The notes beneath the pieces are model-generated. The model made no database searches. It saw only the letters and a list, made by a program, of their open reading frames with translations, and was not told the DNA's origin. Source: Thermococcus thioreducens (GTDB taxonomy: Archaea > Methanobacteriota_B > Thermococci > Thermococcales > Thermococcaceae). From it: a stretch of DNA of 64,000 nucleotides. The position numbers and the translations under genes are program-made. The stretch is from contig NZ_CP015105.1 of assembly GCF_002214545.1 (NCBI RefSeq), forward strand, positions 868,001 through 932,000, read 5' to 3'. Positions 25,564-34,160 of this stretch are shown piece by piece. Positions within the stretch are counted from its first letter, which is position 1. Every line of letters begins with the position of its first letter.

Positions 25564-25976
25564 TCTACACCACCCTCCTTTATGGGGGTCTCATCGGGGT
25601 TCTTAGGTGAGCCGGCCTCCTTTTCCTTTGCCTCTAGGTGCTCCCTGTATCTGTCAACAACACTGCCCTCCCAGAGAGGTATGCCGCTCTTATAGGCCGC
25701 CCTTATGAGTGCGTGGGCGCTTATCGGGTTGGTGAGCAGGAGGAAGACCGCGATGACTATCGTCTTGGTGAGCCAGGCGGCGCTTCCGAAGTCGGTTCCA
25801 AGGGCCCAGATGCCGACACCGATAATAACGCCGAGCGAACCCAGGGTGGCGCTCTTGGTGGCAGTCTGCATCCTGTTGTAGACGTCCGGCATTCTGATGA
25901 GGCCCAGTGATGAGAGTATGTAGAAGAACGTTCCAAGGAGGACCAGAATTTCTCCAACAGCGGTGAGCGCGTTCAT
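25560..25976 (-). CDS. mbsC: Mbs/Mbx subunit C (MrpG-like)
   Basis: A 138-residue MrpG/MnhG homologue with three helices and the family segment IRMPDVYNRMQTATKSATLG near residue 27. The C-terminal 45 residues are charged and cytosolic (SVVDRYREHLEAKEKEAGSP). It overlaps mbsB and mbsD by 4 bases each. Confidence 0.92.
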   Translation of the reverse strand: MNALTAVGEILVLLGTFFYILSSLGLIRMPDVYNRMQTATKSATLGSLGVIIGVGIWALGTDFGSAAWLTKTIVIAVFLLLTNPISAHALIRAAYKSGIPLWEGSVVDRYREHLEAKEKEAGSPKNPDETPIKEGGVE

Positions 25977-26227
25977 AGGCCTCCCTCCATGTAGCGCGCG
26001 AAGGCTATGACCCCACCGAAGGCGAGTATCGCGTAAACGAGTGCAACGTCAAGGAATATCATTCTCCCGTAGTACAGCGCAAAGAGAACCATGAGGCCCG
26101 TGGTGATGGTCGTCATAATGTCGACCGCAACGAGCCTGTCAACGGTGGTCGGTCCTCTGAAGACCCTGTACATGCTGAGAAGCGTCGCTATGGCTATAAG
26201 CGCGAGATAAACGTTTATCCCTATCAT
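25973..26227 (-). CDS. mbsB: Mbs/Mbx subunit B (MrpF-like)
   Basis: An 84-residue, three-helix MrpF/MnhF homologue. FRGPTTVDRLVAVDIMTTITT near residue 23 is the family core with its buried Asp. It overlaps mbsA by 4 bases, continuing the tightly coupled operon. Confidence 0.92.
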   Translation of the reverse strand: MIGINVYLALIAIATLLSMYRVFRGPTTVDRLVAVDIMTTITTGLMVLFALYYGRMIFLDVALVYAILAFGGVIAFARYMEGGL

Positions 26228-26730
26228 CCGAAGATCACCCTCAGGAACTTTTCAAAGGGTTCGGTTATGTTCTTAGATGCACCCTCAACGCTCGAATCCT
26301 TGACGTCTATCCAGTGTATGAAGTACCTGTCCCCGTCGACGTCGAGGGTTATGGTTCCCGGTGTCAGGGTGATTGAGTTGGCGAGGCTGAGCTTTCCAAC
26401 GTCGCTCTTGAGAACGGTTCTGCACTCAACGATTCCCGGGTTTATGGGCCTCTTGGGGTGCAGAACCCTGTATGCGACATCGAGGTTTGCCATTATCATG
26501 GCCCACAGAAAGTACGGGATGTAAGCTATTGCGTAGGCGATCCTCTTTGGGCTGAGGTTTGCGAGGCCGTTGGTGGTGAATATCTCGTAGGTGAACGCAC
26601 CGACGATGAGCGACAGCAGCAGGCCGAATCCTAGCTCCTGTGGATCCAAACTGGCTGTTAGAAACAGCCATATCAGGAACAGTACGATAACCGTGTACAG
26701 GTAGCGGCTTATCTTGCTTGCTTCTCCCAT
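26224..26730 (-). CDS. mbsA: Mbs/Mbx subunit A (MrpE-like), first gene of operon
   Basis: A 168-residue MrpE/MnhE homologue with two N-terminal helices and a soluble domain (PGIVECRTVLKSDVGKLSLA, then NSITLTPGTITLDVDGDRYF). It opens the 13-gene mbs operon (A-B-C-D-F-G-H-H'-M-J-K-L-N), whose gene order matches that reported for Pyrococcus furiosus mbx. The start has GGAGGGTTG upstream. The promoter with SurR-type sites lies at 26780-26852. Confidence 0.92.
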   Translation of the reverse strand: MGEASKISRYLYTVIVLFLIWLFLTASLDPQELGFGLLLSLIVGAFTYEIFTTNGLANLSPKRIAYAIAYIPYFLWAMIMANLDVAYRVLHPKRPINPGIVECRTVLKSDVGKLSLANSITLTPGTITLDVDGDRYFIHWIDVKDSSVEGASKNITEPFEKFLRVIFG

Positions 26731-26792
26731 TCAGCAACCCTCCACAGGTTGATGGAAGTGCTCCTTACAGAGTTAAGCGAAGCTAATTTTTG

Positions 26793-26801
26793 GTTTAAAA
26801 C
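26793..26801 (-). promoter_or_regulatory. SurR half-site in mbs promoter (GTTn3AAC)
   Basis: GTTTAAAAC fits GTTn3AAC, the core of the SurR recognition sequence. It lies just downstream of the minus-strand TATA-like GTTTATAAG (26806-26814) and near the expected transcription start, a position suited to repression. The extended GTT after 5 bases is not present here (CTT instead). Confidence 0.6.
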
Positions 26802-26835
26802 AATTGCTTATAAACGTTACCTACGAAGAACAAAG

Positions 26836-26852
26836 GTTTAAAACGTTTGGTT
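26836..26852 (+). promoter_or_regulatory. Full SurR consensus site upstream of mbs
   Basis: The bases read GTT-TAA-AAC-GTTTG-GTT, a complete match to the extended SurR motif GTTn3AACn5GTT. It is about 22 bases upstream of the mbs TATA box. In Pyrococcus, reduced SurR binds such sites and represses sulfur-response genes including mbx, releasing when oxidised by sulfur. Confidence 0.75.
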
Positions 26853-26995
26853 AAAATAGAGGCACCAGGTTTGTTCTCTAATGTTAAAAAGGGTTCCTCA
26901 TGGCGCATAGCTTGAGAGGAGTCAGGGAGTTCCCAAATTTGGTTACAGTGAGTGTGAAAAATTGAGGGAAATTTCAATCAAAAAGAAGAGGCGGG

Positions 26996-27496
26996 TCAGT
27001 AGATGGATATCCTCTTGACTCCCTCAAGCTTGGAGAGCTCGTTGATAAGGTCGCCCGGAATTGGTTTCTCCGTGATTATGGTGAGCGTTGCCTCCGGATA
27101 AAGCTCCGGATCCTCTGCGACCACCTGGATTATGTTGATGTCCCTCTCGGCTATCTTCTGGGCGATCTTTGCAAGTATGCCTATCGCCCTCGGCTCCGGC
27201 TCGATCTCTATGACGCCGTAGCCAACGTGCCTGCCGACATACTTCATGTGAACGGTCGGTTCAAGGTTTACGTAGATCTCCTTCAGCTCGGGTATCTTGA
27301 GTATCATCCCCACGGTTTCCTTAACAACCCTTCTGTCGACATCAAGGGCCTTCGCGATCTTTGTGTATGGAACTTCTATATCCCCGGCCTTAATCTTCAT
27401 ATCCTCTGAAACCCTGAGGCCGTACTTGAGGAGCGTCTTAGCGATCTGCTTCCTCACAGGATACTCGTCAAAGTAATGCTCGATCTTTCCCCACAT
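26996..27496 (-). CDS. HTH-ACT domain regulator of amino acid metabolism
   Basis: 166 residues. An HTH-like N-half (YPVRKQIAKTLLKYGLRVSE, then VPYTKIAKALDVDRRVVKET) is followed by an ACT domain (GVIEIEPEPRAIGILAKIAQ, then ITEKPIPGDLINELSKLEGV). It matches the archaeal COG2061-type ACT regulators predicted to sense an amino acid. The ATG at 27496 begins MWGKIEHYF. No neighbour identifies the target. It diverges from the radical SAM gene. Confidence 0.8.
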   Translation of the reverse strand: MWGKIEHYFDEYPVRKQIAKTLLKYGLRVSEDMKIKAGDIEVPYTKIAKALDVDRRVVKETVGMILKIPELKEIYVNLEPTVHMKYVGRHVGYGVIEIEPEPRAIGILAKIAQKIAERDINIIQVVAEDPELYPEATLTIITEKPIPGDLINELSKLEGVKRISIY

Positions 27497-27685
27497 TACC
27501 GATCACCCACACTAGTCCATCACTAGACTGTTTAATTCAATAATATTAAAATGTTTCCATGCCCGCATGACTCCAAAAGGTCTCTCCTTAAAAACCTTTG
27601 GGCGGGAGTGGGCATGGACGCCCCACTAATGGCCGGATTTTTTATCCATCGGCGGATTTTTAAAATCTCCGCTGAACCCGCAAAT

Positions 27686-28945
27686 ATGATTGAGGTCAGG
27701 TTGCCCCATACACGTTTCGAGGACGCCGGTGAGAACATTAGGCTCATATGGCGTGAGACTCTTTATGCAGAATTTGAAAAAAGAGAGCTTTCCAGAGTGA
27801 TCAGGCGAAAGTATCGTGTATTACCGGAAATAACAGTGAAAGACGGCGCTATGGTTATTGATACCGACTATCCTGATGTGGAAAAGTACATCGCTATCTA
27901 CATCCAGAACAACCTCGGTGCCCTTCTCAAAAACCGCTACACCGGCAGGAAGGTTCTCTACATCCACGAGGGTATGGACGTTCCCCTCCTCGGATACAAC
28001 GCCTTTGGTTTAATTGACCGGGGGACAAACCTCATCCAGGTGAGGGGCGTAAGCGGCTGCAACCTCAGCTGCGTCTTCTGCTCCGTTGATGAGGGGCCCT
28101 ACTCAAGGACAAGGAAGCTCGACTACGTTGTTGACATCGACTACCTGATGACGTGGTTCAATGATGTCGCGCGCATAAAGGGGAGGGGTTTGGAGGCCCA
28201 CCTCGACGGCCAGGGAGAACCGCTGATCTATCCCTTCCGCGTCGAACTGGTGCAGGCCCTCCGCGAGCACCCGAACGTCTCTGTAATCTCCATGCAGAGC
28301 AACGGCACATTGCTGAACGATAAGCTCGTCGAAGAGCTGGCCGAGGCAGGTCTGGACCGGGTGAACCTATCCCTCCACTCCCTAGATCCGGACAAGGCGA
28401 GGATGCTCATGGGGATAAAAAACTACGACCTGGAGCACGTCCTCGATATGGCGGAGGCACTGGTAAACGCTGGAATCGACGTGCTCATTGCTCCGGTCAT
28501 AATATTTGGGATAAACGACGACGAGGCAGAGGCCTTCATAGAGTTTGCAATGAAGATAGGCGCCGGGAAGCGCTGGCCGGCCCTCGGCTTCCAGAACTAC
28601 ATCCCATACAAGTTCGGGAGGAACCCCACGATAGCCAAGCTCGTCCCGTTCAAGGAGTTCTACGCCTGGCTCAGAAAACTTGAGGAGAAGACCGGGATGA
28701 GGCCCCTCGTCCTGAAGCCAAAGCACTTTGGAATGGAGAAGAGGGAATTTATCCCCCTGGTCTTCCGTCCGGGTGAAACCGTCAGGGCAGAGGTAGTCCT
28801 TCCGGGTAGGATCCGGGGGGAGATGCTGGCTAAGGCAAGGAACAGGCTCATAGAGGTAATAAACACTGATGCGGAAGTCGGCGATAGGGTGAGGGTCAAG
28901 ATCGTCAGGACAAGACATGGAATTTACATCGGAACCCCAGTTTAG
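27686..28945 (+). CDS. Radical SAM protein with C-terminal TRAM-like domain
   Basis: 419 residues. The radical SAM cluster motif CNLSCVFC is at C125, C129 and C132, after an N-terminal domain of about 110 residues. SAM-barrel motifs follow (HLDGQGEPL, SMQSNGTLL, VNLSLHSLD). The last 60 residues (FRPGETVRAEVVLPGRIRGE to YIGTPV) look like a TRAM/OB RNA-binding module, suggesting an RNA or translation-related substrate. The ATG at 27686 is preferred as leaderless: GATTTTTAAAATC at 27655-27667 is a good TATA about 25 bases upstream. A longer frame starts at 27551. The reaction is unknown. Confidence 0.75.
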   Translation: MIEVRLPHTRFEDAGENIRLIWRETLYAEFEKRELSRVIRRKYRVLPEITVKDGAMVIDTDYPDVEKYIAIYIQNNLGALLKNRYTGRKVLYIHEGMDVPLLGYNAFGLIDRGTNLIQVRGVSGCNLSCVFCSVDEGPYSRTRKLDYVVDIDYLMTWFNDVARIKGRGLEAHLDGQGEPLIYPFRVELVQALREHPNVSVISMQSNGTLLNDKLVEELAEAGLDRVNLSLHSLDPDKARMLMGIKNYDLEHVLDMAEALVNAGIDVLIAPVIIFGINDDEAEAFIEFAMKIGAGKRWPALGFQNYIPYKFGRNPTIAKLVPFKEFYAWLRKLEEKTGMRPLVLKPKHFGMEKREFIPLVFRPGETVRAEVVLPGRIRGEMLAKARNRLIEVINTDAEVGDRVRVKIVRTRHGIYIGTPV

Positions 28946-28982
28946 GGCCTCACCACTTTGATAACTAATTTATAATCCCCTT

Positions 28983-29035
28983 ATGCATCGTCTTGTCATG
29001 ACTCCAAAAAGTTTAAATTATCAGCGCCGATGCAT
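28983..29035. promoter_or_regulatory. 8-base inverted repeats flanking a TATA box
   Basis: ATGCATCG (28983-28990) and CGATGCAT (29028-29035) are perfect inverted arms separated by 37 bases. The TATA-like GTTTAAATTA at 29011-29020 lies between them, ahead of the secreted-protein pair at 29051. This may be a paired operator. No matching regulator is identified. Confidence 0.35.
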
Positions 29036-29050
29036 TGACCGGGGAGTGTT

Positions 29051-29629
29051 ATGAGGAAAACCTACGGGGTTGTCTTAACTCTGGCCGTCCTTTCGCTCGT
29101 GTTCTACTTCGGCAGCTTTACCCTGGCTAACTCGGAAACCCACGTCAGTGTCCAAACTGGAAGCATGAGAAACGTCAATGCTACCTTCAACGAGGGTTTC
29201 TGCGTTTACCCTGACTCCCCTTTTGGAAAAATGGTGGCCACCGAACTGAAAGGCAGAGGGCATAAGGTCATGACTCTGTCCTCTCCCGTTGAGTGCGACG
29301 GCCAGTTTCTGGCTGTCTGGGTTGAGTGGTTCAACGTCAGCTATTCCCCTATACTTGCGGAGGGACAGGTAAGGGTCGTTGCCATATATTCAAGCGCCGG
29401 CGATCCAGCCCACTATCTGAGTTACAGGAACGCCACCGATAAGGAAAAAGCCCTGATGGCCTTTAGCAGAACAGAGAGGCCCCAGTTCCAAGCTTACATC
29501 CTCCTCGACATCTCTGATGAATCCAGGGGCATCATCGGTCTCAGGGGCTACCAAAATCACCTCTTGAGAGAGGCGGTAAAAGCTACCGTCGACCGTATTG
29601 AGAGCCTCTCACATGGTGAGGCCGGATGA
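29051..29629 (+). CDS. Secreted/membrane-anchored unknown protein A
   Basis: 192 residues with one N-terminal hydrophobic segment (GVVLTLAVLSLVFYFGSFTLA) serving as signal or anchor. The exported part has two cysteines (EGFCVYPDS and SPVECDG) and several Asn-x-Ser/Thr sites. I do not recognise the family. It seems lineage-restricted. It overlaps protein B by 4 bases (ATGA), so the two are translated together and probably function together. The start has GGGGAGTGTT upstream. Confidence 0.6.
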   Translation: MRKTYGVVLTLAVLSLVFYFGSFTLANSETHVSVQTGSMRNVNATFNEGFCVYPDSPFGKMVATELKGRGHKVMTLSSPVECDGQFLAVWVEWFNVSYSPILAEGQVRVVAIYSSAGDPAHYLSYRNATDKEKALMAFSRTERPQFQAYILLDISDESRGIIGLRGYQNHLLREAVKATVDRIESLSHGEAG

Positions 29630-30339
29630 ATCGCCAGGGGATTAGCCTCGCACTCCTTATCGTTGTGGTCTATGCCTTCGTCTTTTACTTCTCCCTCTCA
29701 ACTGGAGTGTCCTGGGACTCAAGGGGTGAGTTCAATCATCTCGCCAACGTTACTGCTCCGGGAAAGGTTGTTGTTGACATGCCCCCTGAGCTTGAGCTGA
29801 TTTCCGGTGTTTACCCAGAGCTTGACTACCACGGGCAGTTTGAGGACTCCCTGAAGAGTGCTATGGCAGAGGTTTTGGAATCGGAAACTCTCTACTCCGA
29901 GTTCGCACACGTGAGGCCGGTCATGGTCTTTCCGGGCGAGGGGTTGCCCTCAAGGATAAACAACTCGGTTGTTATCATTTTCGTTCCGTTTTACGGCCAC
30001 GAAAACAGGGTCTACTACGAAAACTGCTACGCGAGCATACTCGTTTACATGAACTCTAATGGCGACGTTGGGAGTTATCTGTCGGTGGAGGAAAAATACT
30101 CCGGCGATTCAAGAAAAACAGACGACCTGCAGTATTTTGCCGCCGACCTTTTCCGTACCGCCAAAGCAAGGGCTGACCTCGATGGAAGCCCCTATTCGCT
30201 GAAGGTGGTTTACTGGAACGTCCTTGAGGTAAGGCGCGGCAAGCTGGCCGATAAGAGCTGCTGGGATATCCTGGCCGGGGAGGTGGGAAAGGAAATTCAA
30301 GAATGGGCCCGAACCCTCAGGCCCTCAGATGAACCTTGA
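29626..30339 (+). CDS. Secreted/membrane-anchored unknown protein B
   Basis: 237 residues with an N-terminal hydrophobic anchor (ISLALLIVVVYAFVFYFSL) and an exported domain with two cysteines (ENCYASI and KSCWDIL). The last residues overlap the convergent wecB gene by 15 bases. Protein A and B share layout (anchor, a loosely similar central region on ageing or stress-free secondary structure grounds is not claimed), but no clear sequence identity is seen. Function unknown. Confidence 0.58.
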   Translation: MNRQGISLALLIVVVYAFVFYFSLSTGVSWDSRGEFNHLANVTAPGKVVVDMPPELELISGVYPELDYHGQFEDSLKSAMAEVLESETLYSEFAHVRPVMVFPGEGLPSRINNSVVIIFVPFYGHENRVYYENCYASILVYMNSNGDVGSYLSVEEKYSGDSRKTDDLQYFAADLFRTAKARADLDGSPYSLKVVYWNVLEVRRGKLADKSCWDILAGEVGKEIQEWARTLRPSDEP

Positions 30340-31458
30340 GCTCCTGACCTTCAGTTCTCCCTTCTTGTGAAGCTCCAGGAGTATCTCCGCTATCCTCTCC
30401 CCGGCCTTTCCGTCACCGAACGGGTTAGGTGCGTTTGCCATCTTTAGATAGAACTCCTCATCCTCAAGCAGTTTGTTCAGGTAGCGAAGGACACGCTCCT
30501 TTTCCAGCCCCACCAGGATGTTGCCGCCCGCCTTTACAGTTTCCGGCCTCTCGGTGTTGTAACGCAGCGTTAGGCACGGTACGTTGAGGATTATGCTCTC
30601 CTCCTGTATTCCGCCGGAGTCTGTCATTATTGCGAAGGCGCTCTTCTCCAGCTTGAGGAAGTCAAGGTATCCGAGGGGCTTGGTGATTGTCAGGTTCTCA
30701 ATCGAGTTTATCCTCTCCCATAGACCGAACTCCTTAAGCCTGTTTTTCGTGCGCGGGTGCATCGGGTAGATTGCCCTCATGGGAAGGGCTTCGAGTATCT
30801 CGACGAGCTTTGTTAGGTTTTCCCTGCTGTCCGTGTTCTCCGCCCTGTGGGCGGTTATCAGTATGTATTTTTTCGGCTTAAGGTCGAACCTCCCAAGAAC
30901 GTCGCTCTTTCTCTCGGCTACCTCGGCGTTCTGGAGGACGGCGTCAACTATCGTGTTGCCGACCACATAGACCCCCTCGGTTATCCCTTCCCTCTCTAGG
31001 TTCTTCCCCGCCTCTTCCGTTGGGGCGAAGAGAACTTCACTCGCATGGTCGGCCAGGATTCTGTTTATCTCCTCGGGCATCGTTCTGTCAAAGCTCCTCA
31101 GTCCTGCCTCAACGTGGGCAACCGGTATCTTCAGTTTGACGGCCGCTAAGGCACCGGCTAGGACGGTGTTGGTATCGCCTTGCACAAGCGTTACGTCCGG
31201 CTTTTCCTTCATCAGAACCCTCTCGATATTTATCATTGCCTTTCCAGTCTGTTCCGCCTGGCTTCCAGAGCCGACCTCAAGGTGGTAGTCTATGGGTGGG
31301 AGCTCAAGCTCCTCTAGGAAGACCGCGCTCATCTCGTAGTCGTAGTGCTGACCGGTATGGATTAAAAGCGGCTCCACGCTCCTCTCAATGAATGCCCTTA
31401 TCACCGGTGCGAGCTTTATTATCTCCGGCCTCGTTCCGAAGACGAAGGCTGGCTTCAA
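30325..31458 (-). CDS. wecB: UDP-N-acetylglucosamine 2-epimerase
   Basis: 377 residues of the non-hydrolysing UDP-GlcNAc 2-epimerase family, giving UDP-ManNAc. Seen are the N-terminal GTRPEIIKLAPVIRA, the LIHTGQHYDYEMS loop, VQGDTNT, VAHVEAGLRSFD, TAHRAENTD and the TDSGGIQEE sugar-nucleotide loop. It overlaps wecC by 4 bases, forming an operon that makes UDP-ManNAcA for surface glycans or protein glycosylation. Confidence 0.93.
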   Translation of the reverse strand: MKPAFVFGTRPEIIKLAPVIRAFIERSVEPLLIHTGQHYDYEMSAVFLEELELPPIDYHLEVGSGSQAEQTGKAMINIERVLMKEKPDVTLVQGDTNTVLAGALAAVKLKIPVAHVEAGLRSFDRTMPEEINRILADHASEVLFAPTEEAGKNLEREGITEGVYVVGNTIVDAVLQNAEVAERKSDVLGRFDLKPKKYILITAHRAENTDSRENLTKLVEILEALPMRAIYPMHPRTKNRLKEFGLWERINSIENLTITKPLGYLDFLKLEKSAFAIMTDSGGIQEESIILNVPCLTLRYNTERPETVKAGGNILVGLEKERVLRYLNKLLEDEEFYLKMANAPNPFGDGKAGERIAEILLELHKKGELKVRSSRFI

Positions 31459-32741
31459 TACCTTCCCCTCCCAACGCCCCGGAAGATAAAGCCTCGCGGC
31501 GGCTCATCGATGACGTGCCTGCCGTCCACCAGAACCCGTGTTCTCATAAGCATGCCCAGCTTCTCCCAGTCGAGGGACCTGAAAGCGGTGTGGTCGGTTG
31601 CTATGACGACGGCATCCGCTCCCTTTAGAGCGGCCTCAAGGTTTTTGTGGGTTCCACCGACGAAGGGGTCGTAGGTTCTCACCTCGGCGACATCGTCCCG
31701 TATGGCTCCGATGAAGGCAAGTGCCGGTGAATTTCTCGTGTCGTCGCTGTTGCCCTTATATGCTAAGCCAAGAACTGCAACAACAGCCCTATTCGGGGGA
31801 ACGTTGGCCTCATGGAGGGCGTTGAACAGGAGTTCCCTTGTAAGCAGGGGCATCGAATCGTTTATCTCCCTTGCCAGCCGTATCAGCCCAAAGTCCCTCT
31901 CGGCGGGCCAGACGAGAAGATGCGGGTCCTTCGGAAGGCAGTGGCCGCCGACCCCTATGCCGGGCACATGGATCTTGACCCTTGGGTGGGTGTTGGCCAG
32001 CTCGATGGCCTCGAAAACGTCTATCCCGTACTGGTGAGCCAAGAGGGCGAACTCGTTGGCGAGGGCTATGTTGACGTCCCGGAAGGTGTTCTCCATGAGC
32101 TTAACGACCTCGCTGACGGTTGAGCTCGTTTTGAACGTCTGCCCCTTCACGAAGGAGCGGTATAGCCTTTCAGCAAGTTCGGCGCTTTCAGGGGTTATTC
32201 CTCCGAAAATGCGGGAGTTGTAAACCAGCTCCTTGAATATCCTGCCTGGCATTACCCTTTCGGGGGCATGAACCATATAAAAGTCCTCACCCGGCGTGAG
32301 TCCGGTGATCCTCTCCACCAGTTCAGCCATTTTAGCAGTTGTGAGCGGAGGGACTGTGCTCTCAATTATTATAAGCGAGCCCTTTTTCATGACCTTTGCA
32401 ACGGTTTCAATGGCATTCTGTAGGTACTCCAGATTTGGAGTTTTGTCTTCCTTGAGGGGTGTCTGGACGCATATTATGTAAACGTCCTTGTTTTTGATCT
32501 CTCCCGGATCGGAAGTTGCACGGAGGGTTCCGTTCTCAATTGCCTTTTTGAGGAGGTCGTCTATCTCGGGCTCAACTATATGGGCCTTTCCGGAGTTTAT
32601 TTTCTCCACCACATCTCTTCGTATTTCATAGCCCGTAACGTGAAAACCTGCGTTGGCGAACATTATGGCCGTCGGAAGGCCGATGTATCCCAGGCCAATT
32701 ACGGCTATCTCTGCTTTCCTGCCCTCTATTTTCTCCAGCAT
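31455..32741 (-). CDS. wecC: UDP-N-acetyl-D-mannosamine dehydrogenase
   Basis: A 428-residue nucleotide-sugar dehydrogenase. The Rossmann motif is AVIGLGYIGLPTA near residue 13, followed by ESTVPPLTT, VHAPERVMPG, the Lys/Asn block VKLMENTFRDVNIALANE and GGHCLPKDP containing the catalytic Cys. It oxidises UDP-ManNAc to UDP-ManNAcA, the product of the next gene being the substrate. The ATG at 32741 is preferred since GGTGA precedes it. GTG 32750 overlaps that site. Confidence 0.92.
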   Translation of the reverse strand: MLEKIEGRKAEIAVIGLGYIGLPTAIMFANAGFHVTGYEIRRDVVEKINSGKAHIVEPEIDDLLKKAIENGTLRATSDPGEIKNKDVYIICVQTPLKEDKTPNLEYLQNAIETVAKVMKKGSLIIIESTVPPLTTAKMAELVERITGLTPGEDFYMVHAPERVMPGRIFKELVYNSRIFGGITPESAELAERLYRSFVKGQTFKTSSTVSEVVKLMENTFRDVNIALANEFALLAHQYGIDVFEAIELANTHPRVKIHVPGIGVGGHCLPKDPHLLVWPAERDFGLIRLAREINDSMPLLTRELLFNALHEANVPPNRAVVAVLGLAYKGNSDDTRNSPALAFIGAIRDDVAEVRTYDPFVGGTHKNLEAALKGADAVVIATDHTAFRSLDWEKLGMLMRTRVLVDGRHVIDEPPRGFIFRGVGRGRY

Positions 32742-33026
32742 GCCCTTCACCCATTACCCTAGTGCCACCGCCTGAATAAAAGTCTTTTCCAGAAAACGAT
32801 TTCTGGCCGGATTTCCTGGATGTGCACAATTTTGTGGTGCTTCCCGCGTAATTTCATTCTCTCAGCGGGATGCCCTCCAACAATGTCTTTAATTTCACCG
32901 AAAGAAAGCGTTCTAAACGTTTGTTCGCTTTGAAACGGCATGAAAAAACTTTGAAAAGAAGGCTTCACAATCGTTTTTGGGAAAGCCTTATATTGAACAG
33001 AGTTGTCCAGTAAATTGGTGGATGAG
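32742..33026. other. 285-base intergenic region, no supported gene
   Basis: It separates the divergent wecC and DUF354 genes and must hold both promoters. A TATA-like CCTTATATTG near 32984-32993 serves the DUF354 gene. A minus-strand open frame (32759-33049) encodes a Lys/Arg/His-rich C-terminus, but it lacks a convincing start and family, so it is not called. Confidence 0.5.
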
Positions 33027-34160
33027 ATGAAGGTATGGATTGACATCACGAACGCTCCTCACGTTCACTTTTTCAAGGGTATAATAAAGGAGCTCGAAAA
33101 GGCCGGTCACGAGATTCTCGTCACCACGCGGGAGTTTGACGGGTTAACCGGTATTCTGGACATGTTTGGAGTCGACTACTATGTGGTCGGGAAGCACGGC
33201 GGTGCAACGCTTGAGGGCAAGCTCCTGGCGAGCACCGAGAGAATGTACAAGCTGTCCAAGCTTATCATTGAAGAAAAGCCGGACCTGGCGATTTACAAGC
33301 ACTCCGCCGAGGCACCAAGGGTCGCCTTCGGCCTCCAGATGCCGGCAATAGGTTTCGTTGACAACGAAACGGCCGTTGCACAGAACAAGCTCATCCTACC
33401 GTACACCACGCTCCTTCTCTACCCCACCGCAATAGACGCATACGAGCTCCTCAGATGCGGTGCGGATCCAAACGGCATGAGGCCGGTTAAGGGCTTCTCC
33501 GAGCTGGCGCACCTCTACGGTTTCCTTCCAAGCAGATCTGTCTTGAAAGAACTCGGAGTAAGGCCTGGAGAGTACCTAGTCATGCGCACCGAGCCTATAA
33601 AGGCCAACTACTTCAACGGGCCGCCAAAGAGCGTGCTTGAGGATGTTATCCCGCTCCTTCCTGAGGTCCCCATAGTTCTCTTCCCCCGTACGGAAGAGCA
33701 AAGGGAGCGTTTCGAGCGCTTCGACAACGTGATAATGCCCGAAAGGCCCGTTGATAGCCTCAGCCTCCTCTACTATGCCAGGCTCATGATAGGTGCTGGT
33801 GGAACCATGAACAGGGAAGCTATAGCCCTCGGAACCCCGACGATCTCGACGTATCCCGGAAGGCTGCTGGCCGTTACAAGGTGGCTCGTGGAGAAGGGCC
33901 TGAAGTTCCACTCAACCGACCCAGTGAAGGTTGCCAGAATGGCGGAGCGCATGATGGAGATGAACGGGAGCTACCGCGCCTACATAAGGAGCGTTGTAAG
34001 CGGTTTCGAGAACCCCATGGACGTCATTCTCCGGGAGATAGAGACCTACGAGGAGTTTGGAACCTTCGTGACAATAAAAGTGGAGGAACCGTCAGATACC
34101 AGCAACGCGCGGGGTTACGTAGGCCTCAATAACGGCCGCCACAAGGAGGAGCAGCACTGA
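33027..34160 (+). CDS. DUF354 glycosyltransferase-like protein
   Basis: 377 residues of the DUF354 family, with a GT-B/UDP-GlcNAc-epimerase-like fold. Landmarks are the opening WIDITNAPHVHFFKGIIKEL, FVDNETAVAQNKLILPYTT, and the C-terminal GAGGTMNREAIALGTPTIST nucleotide-sugar loop. It is divergent from wecC/wecB, so a role in surface glycan assembly is likely. The acceptor is unknown. The start at 33027 follows GGTGG. Its last 69 bases overlap the convergent SpoIIM-like gene. Confidence 0.78.
   Translation: MKVWIDITNAPHVHFFKGIIKELEKAGHEILVTTREFDGLTGILDMFGVDYYVVGKHGGATLEGKLLASTERMYKLSKLIIEEKPDLAIYKHSAEAPRVAFGLQMPAIGFVDNETAVAQNKLILPYTTLLLYPTAIDAYELLRCGADPNGMRPVKGFSELAHLYGFLPSRSVLKELGVRPGEYLVMRTEPIKANYFNGPPKSVLEDVIPLLPEVPIVLFPRTEEQRERFERFDNVIMPERPVDSLSLLYYARLMIGAGGTMNREAIALGTPTISTYPGRLLAVTRWLVEKGLKFHSTDPVKVARMAERMMEMNGSYRAYIRSVVSGFENPMDVILREIETYEEFGTFVTIKVEEPSDTSNARGYVGLNNGRHKEEQH

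Noticed and set aside
26795-26977. 60-residue open frame upstream of mbs
   Set aside because: It covers the promoter and SurR sites and has no start signal or recognisable sequence.
32759-33049. Minus-strand 96-residue open frame between wecC and DUF354
   Set aside because: It overlaps the DUF354 start, has no convincing ribosome binding site or family, and composition is that of intergenic DNA. A 32-residue piece starting at an internal ATG cannot be excluded.
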